Origin: Chloroflexota bacterium | GTDB lineage: Bacteria; Chloroflexota; Anaerolineae; Anaerolineales; Anaerolineaceae | Direction of reading: 5' to 3' | Assembly: GCA_016887485.1 (NCBI GenBank) | Contig: CP069394.1 | Span: 2,604,001-2,668,000, forward strand | Length of the DNA stretch: 64,000 bases | In this document: positions 1 to 7,206 of the stretch, in pieces | How positions within the stretch are numbered: position 1 is the stretch's first letter | Layout: every line of letters starts with the position of its first letter | Made by a program: the position numbers and the translations under genes | The notes under the pieces: model-generated | Seen by the model: the letters and a program-made list of their open reading frames with translations, nothing else | What the model was told of the DNA's origin: nothing | Databases searched by the model: none

Positions 1-30
1 AGCCTGACCCGGAAATTGATTTACTAAAAT

Positions 31-62
31 AAAAAGCCACAGAAATCAACCTGTGGCTTTTT
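31..62 (-). terminator. Intrinsic terminator downstream of the MazG-like gene
   Basis: A 12-bp perfect inverted repeat (arms 31-42 and 51-62) with an 8-nt loop. Read on the minus strand it ends in a run of T, and it sits 18 bp past the stop of the MazG-like gene. The arms are A- and T-flanked on both sides, so it could work in both directions. Confidence 0.85.
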
Positions 63-79
63 GGATTCATAACGTAGGC

Positions 80-472
80 CTATTCTCTGAGGAGGTTCGC
101 TTTATCTCCCAGCTTCTCCTTCATCTTATCTAACAAGGCCGCATCCGGAGAAGATTGGGTGAGGCTGAACATGAAAACCGCCAGCATCATTTCGCAATCG
201 GCGACCTCTTTGCTGATATCCTCCTTGCGAACGCGGTCGTTATTGCGGATCCAACCGGGCACCCGCGAGACAATTTCATCCGCCTTGAAGCCATCCTGAG
301 CGAAATGCTCCAGCAACTCAACTTCCTCAGCGGTCAGGTCGTTCTCGTGGTGGGCCAAATACGCCTCGGTCAGCTCACCAACCTCGGAGAGATAGAAGAG
401 CAGGGCATCTTTGGCATCCGGCCATTGCAGGCCGCGGGCTTCGTAGTAGGACTGAATTGTTTCAATGTTCAT
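80..472 (-). CDS. MazG-like nucleotide pyrophosphohydrolase
   Basis: A 130-residue all-helical protein resembling small MazG/NTP-PPase enzymes, which hydrolyse nucleoside triphosphates to monophosphates and pyrophosphate in the cytoplasm. Visible metal-binding signatures are E30-x2-E33-L-x-E36 in the first helix and E89-x2-D92 further on, the usual two-helix acidic arrangement of the superfamily. The open frame extends upstream to 640, but the start at 472 is chosen because AAGGAA lies just before it and the family signature follows within 30 residues; the upstream extension overlaps a remnant gene and looks like ordinary readthrough. It is followed by a strong terminator. Substrate cannot be read from the sequence; dCTPase-like and house-cleaning roles are both known in the family. 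Confidence 0.75.
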   Translation of the reverse strand: MNIETIQSYYEARGLQWPDAKDALLFYLSEVGELTEAYLAHHENDLTAEEVELLEHFAQDGFKADEIVSRVPGWIRNNDRVRKEDISKEVADCEMMLAVFMFSLTQSSPDAALLDKMKEKLGDKANLLRE

Positions 473-510
473 GGCGTTTCCTTGCGTGTAAGAATAAGGG
501 TTCGGGGAGT

Positions 511-801
511 CTAGCTTCTGCCGGTCTCCGTCAAGTAGAGTGGATTGACCTTGAATGCTGTTTCCTGCAGCCCTGCGGCCGGGCAGGCCCAGCTGCACCA
601 AAGCCGGCCTACGAACAATGAATTGATGGAAAGGGCACAAAACAGGATAAAACTGCCTGTGATGATCCTTTCCAGTGCGCCGTCAATAATCACATAGGTA
701 GAGAGAAAGTTCATCACGATTGGAAAAAGGAGAAATGTGAATAGGATTACGCCCATCCGAATGCGTTGGCGACATTGGCGATTAGATTTATGGACTATCA
801 C
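511..801 (-). pseudogene. Truncated 4Fe-4S membrane protein (NapH/YccM-like N-terminal part)
   Basis: The 96-residue frame encodes two hydrophobic segments followed by the hallmark FVGRLWCSWACPAAGLQE, the first half of the cysteine motif in polyferredoxin-type membrane proteins (NapH/CcoG/YccM group). Relatives are usually more than 250 residues, with further membrane helices and ferredoxin motifs; here the frame stops about 18 residues after the first CxxxC. The reading frame starts with GTG at 801 close behind AGGAGG (very short spacing), so the true start may be an internal ATG. The MazG-like gene begins 38 bp downstream, suggesting the 3' part was lost by deletion. A short functional protein cannot be excluded, but a decayed gene is more likely. 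Confidence 0.5.
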
Positions 802-897
802 GGCCTCCTGAAGCTGGATGCTCTCGAGGGAAAATGGTAAATACCAGTATAATGAATGATTAATCTGACAAAATTATACATGAGATACAACATCTAA

Positions 898-1815
898 ATG
901 AAGCTAAAAGAGACGTTAAACAAGATTAAACAAATACTGCAGTCGGTCTATCTCAAGATAAATGACTTTACTGGCGGCGTCCCTGAGATCCTCCGATTGG
1001 CAGTCAAGCGTTTTGGTGATGAGCGCGGGCCGGAAGCATCCGCCAGCCTGGCATATTACACTTTTTTCTCGATTTTTCCCATGATTCTGGTCATCATTGT
1101 GATCGGCAGTTATTTTGTTGAGCAAAATGTTGTTCAAAATCAGTTGCTCAATTTGATCCAAGGAGTGATCCCAGGCGCTAAGGATCTGGTGATTGGTAAT
1201 ATTGAGCGGGTTTTGCAATTGCGGGGCGCTGTAACCCTGTTGGCTTTGGTCTCACTGGTTTGGTCTGCCACGAATATGTTCAATATTCTGGCAAAGAATA
1301 TCAATCGGGCTTTTCCAAGAGCAATTGTCCCTGACTTTTTCAAGGGACGGCTGATGGGTTTTTTTATGTTCCTGGCCTTGGGCCTTTTGGTTGTGCTTGC
1401 CATTGGGATGACAACCATTGTAGGTTTGATTCCCGCGATCAAGATCCCTTTTAATGGCAAATCATTGCACCAGACCTTCTTGTGGCAGATAGGCTCCTTC
1501 CTGCTGCCCGTTGGTTTTAACACTTTAATGTTTTGGGCAATGTATTATTGGGTGCCACAGGTAAAAGTCAGCCGTAAGGCTTCTTTGATCAGCGCTTTGG
1601 TCGCTGGCGCCACCTGGGATATGCTGAATAATGTATTCACTTGGTATCTTAGCAGCGGCCTGGATCAATATCGTCTGGTCTATGGCTCGGTTGGGACGGT
1701 GGTGGCTTTATTGTTCTGGGTTTATCTCACTGGGACGATCATGCTGCTAGGGGCGCATCTGACCGCTTCCATCCAAACTGCCATGGTGAGGAAGGCCCAT
1801 GAGCATTCCGCCTGA
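898..1815 (+). CDS. YihY/BrkB family inner-membrane protein
   Basis: A 305-residue integral membrane protein of the YihY/BrkB family (once mis-assigned as RNase BN). It shows the family core: an amphipathic N-terminal stretch, ASASLAYYTFFSIFPMIL at about residues 48-65, and roughly six membrane helices, with WSATNMFNILAKNINRAF near residue 120 and a final GSVGTVVALLFWVYLTG helix. Molecular function is unsettled in the family; export or envelope roles have been proposed. The coding end overlaps the start of pxpB by 17 bp, so it may be cotranscribed with the oxoprolinase genes, although a functional link is not known. Confidence 0.85.
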   Translation: MKLKETLNKIKQILQSVYLKINDFTGGVPEILRLAVKRFGDERGPEASASLAYYTFFSIFPMILVIIVIGSYFVEQNVVQNQLLNLIQGVIPGAKDLVIGNIERVLQLRGAVTLLALVSLVWSATNMFNILAKNINRAFPRAIVPDFFKGRLMGFFMFLALGLLVVLAIGMTTIVGLIPAIKIPFNGKSLHQTFLWQIGSFLLPVGFNTLMFWAMYYWVPQVKVSRKASLISALVAGATWDMLNNVFTWYLSSGLDQYRLVYGSVGTVVALLFWVYLTGTIMLLGAHLTASIQTAMVRKAHEHSA

Positions 1816-2482
1816 GGAACTGCCCCGAATTGTTCCTGTGGGGGAGGGGGCTGTTCTGATTGAGTTGGGGGAAGTGTTGGACAGCAGCATCAACCAACGG
1901 GTTTTCGCGTTGGATGAATGGCTTACTGCTTCACCTTTGGATGGCTTGGTGGCTCAAGTGCCGGGCTATTGTTCTCTTTTGATTTCATATGATCCTCTGC
2001 AATTGACCTATTCTGACGTGACCGCCTGGCTGGAAGAACGGTTAGGCTCCTGCCCGCCAGCAAGTCAGCGTCAGACCCGGCGGGTGAAGATACCTGTGCG
2101 CTATGGCGGTGAGGATGGCCCGGATCTTGTGGAGGTGGCGAAGAGTCACGGGATGACACCTGGAGAACTCGTTCAGCGCCATACCGCACCGGTCTATACG
2201 GTCGGGATGATGGGGTTTACCCCGGGCTTTGCCTATTTGATGGGGCTGGACCCGGAACTGGCGACGCCCAGGCGGGCTAATCCCCGGACGAATGTTCTGC
2301 CAGGAGCGGTTGGGATTGCCGGCGCGCAGACTGGCGTTTATCCCCTGGAGTCACCTGGCGGCTGGCAGTTGATTGGCCGGACCGAGCAAGTGCTGTTCAA
2401 TCCGAATCAGGAACCCCATTTCCTGCTTTCACCCGGCGATGAGGTCCACTTTGTGGTGGCCGATGGGAGTGAAGTCCAATGA
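1799..2482 (+). CDS. pxpB: 5-oxoprolinase subunit PxpB (KipI-like)
   Basis: A 227-residue protein matching the PxpB/KipI/carboxyltransferase-domain-1 family. With PxpA and PxpC it forms the prokaryotic ATP-dependent 5-oxoprolinase, which opens pyroglutamate to L-glutamate. The central MGFTPGFAYLMGLDPEL and the following PRTNVLPGAVGIAGAQTGVYP are the strongest family blocks, around residues 138-185. It starts at an ATG behind GAGGAAGG, overlaps yihY upstream, and overlaps pxpC by 4 bp (ATGA), the usual arrangement for translational coupling. The three genes are complete and colinear (B-C-A), so a working enzyme is expected. Confidence 0.93.
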   Translation: MSIPPEELPRIVPVGEGAVLIELGEVLDSSINQRVFALDEWLTASPLDGLVAQVPGYCSLLISYDPLQLTYSDVTAWLEERLGSCPPASQRQTRRVKIPVRYGGEDGPDLVEVAKSHGMTPGELVQRHTAPVYTVGMMGFTPGFAYLMGLDPELATPRRANPRTNVLPGAVGIAGAQTGVYPLESPGGWQLIGRTEQVLFNPNQEPHFLLSPGDEVHFVVADGSEVQ

Positions 2483-3438
2483 CTCTGCTGGTTGAGCAAG
2501 CGGCTCTGATGATGACCGTGCAGGATTTGGGACGGTTCCAGTACCAACGGTACGGCCTGCCCGAATCCGGCCCGATGGATCACTGGGCTCAACGAACTGC
2601 CAACCGGCTGGTTGGAAATGTCATGGAAGCGGCTTGTTTGGAGATTGGCTTTTCAAGTGCGTCATTTATGCCTGAGGTGGATACCCTTCTGGCAGTGACC
2701 GGTGTAGGGTTCAAGCTGACCGTGAACAATCGCCCGTTACCACTCTGGATGAACTTTCGGGTTCGAGCGGGAGATCGGATTGGACTGGAAAAGATTGGCG
2801 GAGGCAATTGGGCTTACCTGGCAGTTGCTGGTGGCGTGCTGACACCGAGTTGGCTGGGTTCCCGCAGCACCTATGCCCTGGGCGGCCTGGGGACGCCTAT
2901 AAGGGTCGGTGAGCGGATTCCTGTGGGTGTTTCTGAGAGTTTGGACGATTCATTTGCCATTTGCTCTTTGCGTGAGGAAGCCCGTCCTCAATATCAAGTA
3001 GAAGAGACCAAGCTGCGTGTCGTCCCTGGGCCGCATCAGTCTCGTTTTACTGAGGAAGCGCTCGAATGGTTTACCAGTTCAGGGTACACGCTCAGTGCCC
3101 GCTCTGACCGGATGGGGTACCGCTTGAGCGGCGAGCCGCTGGAGCACAAAGAGGGGGCTGACCTGATCTCTCAGGGGATGGTGCTGGGAGAGGTTCAGGT
3201 GCCGGGGGACGGGCAGCCGATTGTGATGATGCCCGATCATCCCACAACCGGTGGCTATACCTGCATTGCCACCATCATTCAGGCGGATTTACCGCTCCTG
3301 GCCCAGGCGGAACCCGAGCGAACGGAAATTAATTTTGAGTGGATAGATGTGGCGGCTGCCCAAGGTATATACTGGCAGATGGTTGAGAAGATGAAGAGCG
3401 GCATTCAAACCGAGGAGGCGGAATGGCTGTACCTTTGA
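2479..3438 (+). CDS. pxpC: 5-oxoprolinase subunit PxpC (KipA-like, biotin-dependent carboxyltransferase fold)
   Basis: A 319-residue member of the KipA/PxpC family (carboxyltransferase domain 2 fold without a biotin-carboxylase partner). Family blocks are VQDLGRFQYQRYGLPESGPMD near the N-terminus, the SARSDRMGYRLSG stretch near residue 210, and GEVQVPGDGQPIVMMPDHPT TGGY near residue 245. It pairs with PxpB in oxoproline activation. It overlaps pxpB by 4 bp and pxpA by 16 bp, so all three subunits are probably made in coupled amounts. Length is normal for the family. Confidence 0.92.
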   Translation: MTLLVEQAALMMTVQDLGRFQYQRYGLPESGPMDHWAQRTANRLVGNVMEAACLEIGFSSASFMPEVDTLLAVTGVGFKLTVNNRPLPLWMNFRVRAGDRIGLEKIGGGNWAYLAVAGGVLTPSWLGSRSTYALGGLGTPIRVGERIPVGVSESLDDSFAICSLREEARPQYQVEETKLRVVPGPHQSRFTEEALEWFTSSGYTLSARSDRMGYRLSGEPLEHKEGADLISQGMVLGEVQVPGDGQPIVMMPDHPTTGGYTCIATIIQADLPLLAQAEPERTEINFEWIDVAAAQGIYWQMVEKMKSGIQTEEAEWLYL

Positions 3439-4181
3439 CAATTGACCTGAATTGTGACCTGGGGGAGAGCTTTGGACGATATAAGCTTGGTGATGACGCT
3501 GCCATAATGCAGTGGATCACGTCAGCCAATGTGGCCTGTGGTTACCATGCCGGCGATCCTCAGGTGATGGCGGAGACTGTGGCACTTGCTGCGAAGCATC
3601 AGGTGGCTATTGGTGCACATCCGGGTTACCCGGACCTGCAGGGCTTTGGACGGCGTCAGATGGCTTTATCCTCGGAAGAGGTGCGGGGGATCATTCTATA
3701 CCAGTTGGGAGCCCTTTATGGCTTTACGCAGGCTGCGGGAGTGCCATTGGTGCATGTCAAGCCGCATGGCGCGCTCTATAACTTTGCCGCGCGGGATCGG
3801 GCGACCGCAGAGGCCATTGCCGGGGCAGTGGCGGCCTTTGACCCTGGTTTGATCCTGGTCGGCCTGGCTGGATCTCTATTGATTGAGGCGGGAAAACAGG
3901 CTGGGCTGCAGGTGGCGAATGAAGGCTTCCCGGACAGAGTTTACCTTTCAACCGGGGAATTGATGCCGCGAAATCAACCCGGCGCGGTGATCACGGACCC
4001 GGAAGCGGTGGCGGATAGCGCCGTGCAATTGGCTAAAGAGGGGATTAACGTGGCTGGGAAGAAGATCAGCATCGACACCTTGTGCCTGCATGGCGATAAT
4101 CCGCAAGCGGTCGCCAATGCAAAACACGTCCGTCGGCGATTGGAAGACGCAGGCTTCCAGATCCGTGCACTAAATCATTAG
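3423..4181 (+). CDS. pxpA: 5-oxoprolinase subunit PxpA (LamB/YcsF family)
   Basis: A 252-residue LamB/YcsF family protein, the third subunit of the 5-oxoprolinase. It opens with IDLNCDLGESFGRYKLGDD, contains SANVACGYHAGDP and IGAHPGYPDLQGFGRRQM in the first 80 residues, then VKPHGALYN around residue 118 and LCLHGDNP near the C-terminus. These His/Asp-rich blocks are the family's fingerprint. The start follows GAGGAGG at good spacing inside the end of pxpC. It ends the operon; the next plus-strand gene is about 1 kb away. Confidence 0.93.
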   Translation: MAVPLTIDLNCDLGESFGRYKLGDDAAIMQWITSANVACGYHAGDPQVMAETVALAAKHQVAIGAHPGYPDLQGFGRRQMALSSEEVRGIILYQLGALYGFTQAAGVPLVHVKPHGALYNFAARDRATAEAIAGAVAAFDPGLILVGLAGSLLIEAGKQAGLQVANEGFPDRVYLSTGELMPRNQPGAVITDPEAVADSAVQLAKEGINVAGKKISIDTLCLHGDNPQAVANAKHVRRRLEDAGFQIRALNH

Positions 4182-4245
4182 GCATAAGCCTATTTACGAG
4201 TGAGTAGATCGTGAGAAATGGGGGAATTATTCAGGTTCTTTGGCT

Positions 4246-4274
4246 TTCATACAAGTTGTAATACTTTTTATAAT
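4246..4274 (+). promoter_or_regulatory. Candidate sigma70-type promoter P1 (no obvious gene)
   Basis: TTCATA (4246-4251), a 17-bp spacer and a perfect TATAAT (4269-4274). It reads plus-ward into a stretch with no plus-strand gene before 5215, where the intervening flavodoxin gene is on the other strand. It may drive a short RNA. Confidence 0.5.
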
Positions 4275-4340
4275 ATGCGGAAATTACAAAATCCACATCA
4301 AACCTTAAACGTTTGCTGTTAGTCCTTTAACAAGTTCTTA

Positions 4341-4369
4341 AGGACAAAGGAAGGCCCTTCCGTTATACT
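4341..4369 (+). promoter_or_regulatory. Candidate promoter P2 with a palindromic operator in its spacer
   Basis: AGGACA (4341-4346), a 17-bp spacer and TATACT (4364-4369). Within the spacer lies the dyad GGAAGG-C-CCTTCC (4349-4361), well placed for a repressor. Transcription would begin near 4376, just before a hairpin. Confidence 0.45.
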
Positions 4370-4375
4370 CTTAGC

Positions 4376-4434
4376 ATCAAGTTGGGCATGAACCCCCAAC
4401 TTCAGAAAAGAGTTTTTGACTATCTTTTCTCTCC
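4376..4434 (+). ncRNA. Candidate small structured RNA between pxpA and the flavodoxin gene
   Basis: Downstream of P2 lie two consecutive stems: an 8-bp stem at 4379-4402 and another perfect 8-bp stem (4404-4411 with 4423-4430), the latter followed by a T-rich stretch. No reading frame of note is present. I do not recognise an RNA family. The structure could alternatively be the 3' end signal of the pxp operon, in which case the upstream promoter-like boxes would be chance. Confidence 0.3.
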
Positions 4435-4462
4435 TTTTGGTTTAGAGGCTCCTTCCGAAAAC

Positions 4463-4497
4463 CGTCAGCGGATGACTCACAAGGTCATCCGCTGACG
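4463..4497 (-). terminator. Strong hairpin terminator for the flavodoxin gene
   Basis: A 14-bp perfect stem (4463-4476 with 4484-4497) around a 7-nt loop, 28 bp beyond the flavodoxin stop. On the minus strand it is followed by GGTTTT, a weak U-tract. It may also stop plus-strand transcripts from the pxp side. Confidence 0.65.
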
Positions 4498-4525
4498 TGT
4501 TAATCAGGATTATTTCGTTGAAGTG

Positions 4526-5023
4526 TTATGCGGGGAATTGATTGATCAGATCCTTGCCCCAGGCCCGGATTTCTTCCCAGTCACGTTTGTCTTCCTTGGG
4601 TTGGCTTTGCATTGTCTTGGCAAACATCCCAGTTAATTTATCCGGATCCATGCAGCCGCCGAAAAGTCCCAGGCTGACCGGCTCTTTGAGTTCCAGCAGT
4701 GGTTTGGCGAATTCTTTGGTCTTGCTGATGTTCTCTTCGGTTTTCTCACCCATCGTCATGCAGACCAAAAAGTAGGCAGTGGGGCGCTGTTTGAGCGCCT
4801 TCTTAAATTTACGGATGAACTTCTTGGTCTTGGGCAGAAGGTTAAAGATCCTAACGGCGGAACCGATGACCACGCCATCATATTCGGAGATATCCCGAAT
4901 CTCTTCCACGGGGTGAACATCCACCGTCATCCCACTCTGCCGCATTTCCTCCCCAATGACTTCGGCTACTTCCGCAGTGGACCCGGCGGCTGTCCCATAG
5001 GCAATCAAGTATTTTTTACTCAT
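4526..5023 (-). CDS. Flavodoxin-domain protein (HemG-like)
   Basis: A 165-residue single-domain flavodoxin-fold protein. The FMN phosphate loop is visible as YGTAAGSTAEVAE at residues 9-21, and YDGVVIGSAVRIFNLLPKTKKFIRKF around residue 50-75 resembles the HemG / menaquinone-dependent protoporphyrinogen oxidase group, where this kind of domain has been recruited. It is likely a soluble FMN electron carrier or reductase. It is transcribed alone, with a strong terminator behind it. Assigning it specifically to haem synthesis is not justified without other haem genes nearby. Confidence 0.75.
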   Translation of the reverse strand: MSKKYLIAYGTAAGSTAEVAEVIGEEMRQSGMTVDVHPVEEIRDISEYDGVVIGSAVRIFNLLPKTKKFIRKFKKALKQRPTAYFLVCMTMGEKTEENISKTKEFAKPLLELKEPVSLGLFGGCMDPDKLTGMFAKTMQSQPKEDKRDWEEIRAWGKDLINQFPA

Positions 5024-5214
5024 CTGAATTTCCTTTTCTGAAGATTGTCGCTTTTATTATTATATATGGGAATGGGGTTATCCAGTTGCACCGTCTTGTT
5101 CCTGTGGGATTAGGCTGGAATAAACTTTATGGTTTCTTCTCCTTTTCTTTGAACTTTCTTTACATTTGCGTCGTATAAATTAATTGTAAATAGATTTATG
5201 AAGGAGATTCTGTT

Positions 5215-5715
5215 ATGGAAAAGAAACGTAATATTGGTATCGCTTTATTGATCACGGCAGCCTTGCTGATTATTTTTACCGGGGTTGCCTTTGCCGCTGT
5301 TGCAATTCGCAGCCGTGCAATGTTCTACCAAAGTAATGTTCAGTCGCCATCCAATAATTTTTATGGCCCAATGGGACGGTATGGTGTTTGGACTGATGAT
5401 TCAGATGAATTCCCGCCAATGATGGATGCCATGGTTGACGCCATTTCAGAGGCAACTGGTCTATCTGTGGATGAGATTAACGTCAGGTTGGCTGAAGGTG
5501 AGCGATTGTATACCATTGCTCTGGATGCAGGCCTGACCGAAGAAGAGCTTGATGCTTTGATGGATGAAGTCCACAGCACCTATTATGAACGCTATCAGGG
5601 TCGGTGGAACTCGGAAAACCGTTCTGGGTGGATGTTTGAGCATATGCAGGAAGAGTGGGAAGAACACGGCTTTGATGATGACAACTACGGACGCCCATTT
5701 GGCGGCTGCTGGTAA
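5215..5715 (+). CDS. Small exported or membrane-anchored protein, helical repeat
   Basis: A 166-residue protein with an N-terminal hydrophobic helix (about residues 9-30, likely uncleaved anchor or signal), then an acidic, Met/Tyr-rich exterior part. Around residues 70-115 it has ISEATGLSVDEINVRLAEG followed by a second half with GLTEEELDALMDEVH; this ATGLS-type element recurs in uncharacterised exported proteins of several phyla. The C-terminus is rich in Trp/Glu/Asp/Gly. The start has a good AAGGAGA at 5201-5207. It heads a three-gene group (spacing 32 and 2 bp) that ends in a terminator before a two-component system, so an envelope-stress or metal-related role is possible but unproven. Confidence 0.7.
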   Translation: MEKKRNIGIALLITAALLIIFTGVAFAAVAIRSRAMFYQSNVQSPSNNFYGPMGRYGVWTDDSDEFPPMMDAMVDAISEATGLSVDEINVRLAEGERLYTIALDAGLTEEELDALMDEVHSTYYERYQGRWNSENRSGWMFEHMQEEWEEHGFDDDNYGRPFGGCW

Positions 5716-5747
5716 ACAATAAATTAAGAATAAAGGAGATTTTTGAG

Positions 5748-6164
5748 ATGAAGAAGCTTTGGCCGTGGTTGATCGGTATTGGAATTTTCGTTATTTTGGC
5801 TATGGTTCTCTGGTTTGGCTTGGGTCTCTTGCGCTACAGCCATTCGCCAGCGACCATGATGGGAGATCGCATCCGGTCTTACGGTGATTATGACCGCTAT
5901 TGGACCTACCGTGATAGGGTTAGCAGCTCATCCTGGGCTTTCCCAATGTTTGGTATTCTTGGTATGGTCCTGATGGTGGGGCTTCCACTTGGCATTTTGG
6001 CTTTGATCGTGATGGGCATTATCATGCTGGTTCGGGCTGGCAAGAAGTCCGACTCTGACACGATGCCGGCTGCCCCCGTGCAACCCGTCTGCCCAGCCTG
6101 TGGACAGGAAGTTCAACAGGATTGGAAAGTCTGCCCACACTGCGGTGAGGCTTTGGAGAATTAG
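5748..6164 (+). CDS. Two-TM membrane protein with C-terminal zinc ribbon
   Basis: A 138-residue protein with a hydrophobic segment at residues 4-27, a short polar loop containing ATMMGDRIRSYGDYDRYW, a second long hydrophobic segment at about residues 62-95, and a C-terminal zinc ribbon CPACGQ-x8-CPHCG. The ribbon should lie in the cytoplasm and may bind a partner or nucleic acid. AAGGAG precedes the start. It shares the Met/Tyr-rich outer-loop character of the preceding protein and sits 2 bp from a second zinc-ribbon gene, suggesting the three act together. Confidence 0.7.
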   Translation: MKKLWPWLIGIGIFVILAMVLWFGLGLLRYSHSPATMMGDRIRSYGDYDRYWTYRDRVSSSSWAFPMFGILGMVLMVGLPLGILALIVMGIIMLVRAGKKSDSDTMPAAPVQPVCPACGQEVQQDWKVCPHCGEALEN

Positions 6165-6166
6165 CA

Positions 6167-6430
6167 ATGCGTTGCGGTGGTGGGAGAAATCCCGGACTAT
6201 TGACGGCACTGCTGGTGGGATCCCAATTGGCAAGGGTCTCTCCGGTCGAGGTAAGGCAGCCCCCAAAGGATGAAGTCACCTGCCCGAAATGTGGCTATTC
6301 CCTCAAGGGTGCTTTTACCTGGTGTCCGAATTGTGGCGCCCGAAGCAAACCTTTTCATTGTGCGTATTGTCAGGGATTGGTCCCGGTTGACGCTGAGAGT
6401 TGTATTCACTGCGGCGCATCCATCCAATAA
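6167..6430 (+). CDS. Double zinc-ribbon protein
   Basis: An 87-residue protein whose last 50 residues hold two zinc ribbons: CPKCG-x10-CPNCG and CAYCQ-x10-CIHCG. The first 35 residues carry no recognisable domain and include a mildly hydrophobic LLTALLVGSQLA. The start is 2 bp after the previous stop, consistent with coupling, although an internal start cannot be ruled out. It is likely a small structural or adaptor protein; no enzyme motif is visible. A clear terminator follows 20 bp after the stop. Confidence 0.6.
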   Translation: MRCGGGRNPGLLTALLVGSQLARVSPVEVRQPPKDEVTCPKCGYSLKGAFTWCPNCGARSKPFHCAYCQGLVPVDAESCIHCGASIQ

Positions 6431-6450
6431 AATTATTATCAGTGAACCTG

Positions 6451-6482
6451 AAAGGCACAGAATCCCCAACTGTGCCTTTTTT
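6451..6482 (+). terminator. Intrinsic terminator after the zinc-ribbon cluster
   Basis: A 10-bp stem (AAAGGCACAG and its complement) with a 9-nt loop and a run of six T, 20 bp after the stop of the double zinc-ribbon gene. It separates that cluster from the two-component genes. Confidence 0.88.
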
Positions 6483-6525
6483 AGGTAAAATCGAAGACAG
6501 GACTCACTAAACCGGGAGTTTGGGC

Positions 6526-7206
6526 GTGCGTGGAAAGATTCTGATTGTTGATGACGAAAAAGATATTCGTGACCTGATCAAAACTTACCTTGAGAAGGAA
6601 GGCTATCAGGTCTTTGAGGCTGGGGATGGTAAAGAAGCCATAGAACATGCGCGCTTGGTGCAGCCGGAGCTGGTCATTCTGGATATTATGCTGCCGAACC
6701 TGAATGGATTGGACGTGCTTTCGACCCTGCGGCGTGAATCGGACATTTATGTCATCATGCTGACCGCCCGAACCGAAGAAGTGGATAAGCTGGTTGGGCT
6801 GAATATGGGGGCGGATGATTACCTGACCAAGCCTTTTTCACCGAAAGAACTTGTCGCACGGGTCAATGCGGCTATGCGCAGGCTCTCGATGGCCGGCGGC
6901 ACCAACCGTAAGCAGGCTTTCAATTTTGCCCATGTGAGATTGGAAAGTGCTTCGCGGCGGGCCTGGCTGGATGATCAGCCTCTGGAATTAACCGCGATTG
7001 AGTTCAACCTCCTGATGACGTTAATGGCTCATTCTGGACAAGCGCTCGGTCGGGATCAATTGCTGGAAGAAGTTTGGGGCAGGGATTATTTTGGCGACAC
7101 CCGGGTGGTGGATGTCCATATTGGACATGTCCGGAAGAAACTGGCTGGCCGCCATATTGCGACGGTTTGGGGGGTGGGCTATCGCTTTGAGGATGAACGA
7201 GTCTGA
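6526..7206 (+). CDS. OmpR/PhoB-family response regulator
   Basis: A 226-residue regulator with an N-terminal receiver domain (ILIVDDEKDIRDLI at the start, phospho-acceptor Asp in VILDIMLPN, TARTEE, and the conserved Lys in DDYLTKPFSPKEL) and a C-terminal winged-helix DNA-binding domain (LTAIEFNLLMTLMAHSGQ, then a recognition region ending VWGVGYRFED). The start GTG at 6526 is preferred because GGGAG lies 7 bp upstream; an in-frame TTG at 6520 is too close to it. It overlaps the kinase gene by 1 bp, so the pair is coupled. Targets may include the preceding exported/zinc-ribbon cluster, which is inference from position. Confidence 0.93.
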   Translation: MRGKILIVDDEKDIRDLIKTYLEKEGYQVFEAGDGKEAIEHARLVQPELVILDIMLPNLNGLDVLSTLRRESDIYVIMLTARTEEVDKLVGLNMGADDYLTKPFSPKELVARVNAAMRRLSMAGGTNRKQAFNFAHVRLESASRRAWLDDQPLELTAIEFNLLMTLMAHSGQALGRDQLLEEVWGRDYFGDTRVVDVHIGHVRKKLAGRHIATVWGVGYRFEDERV

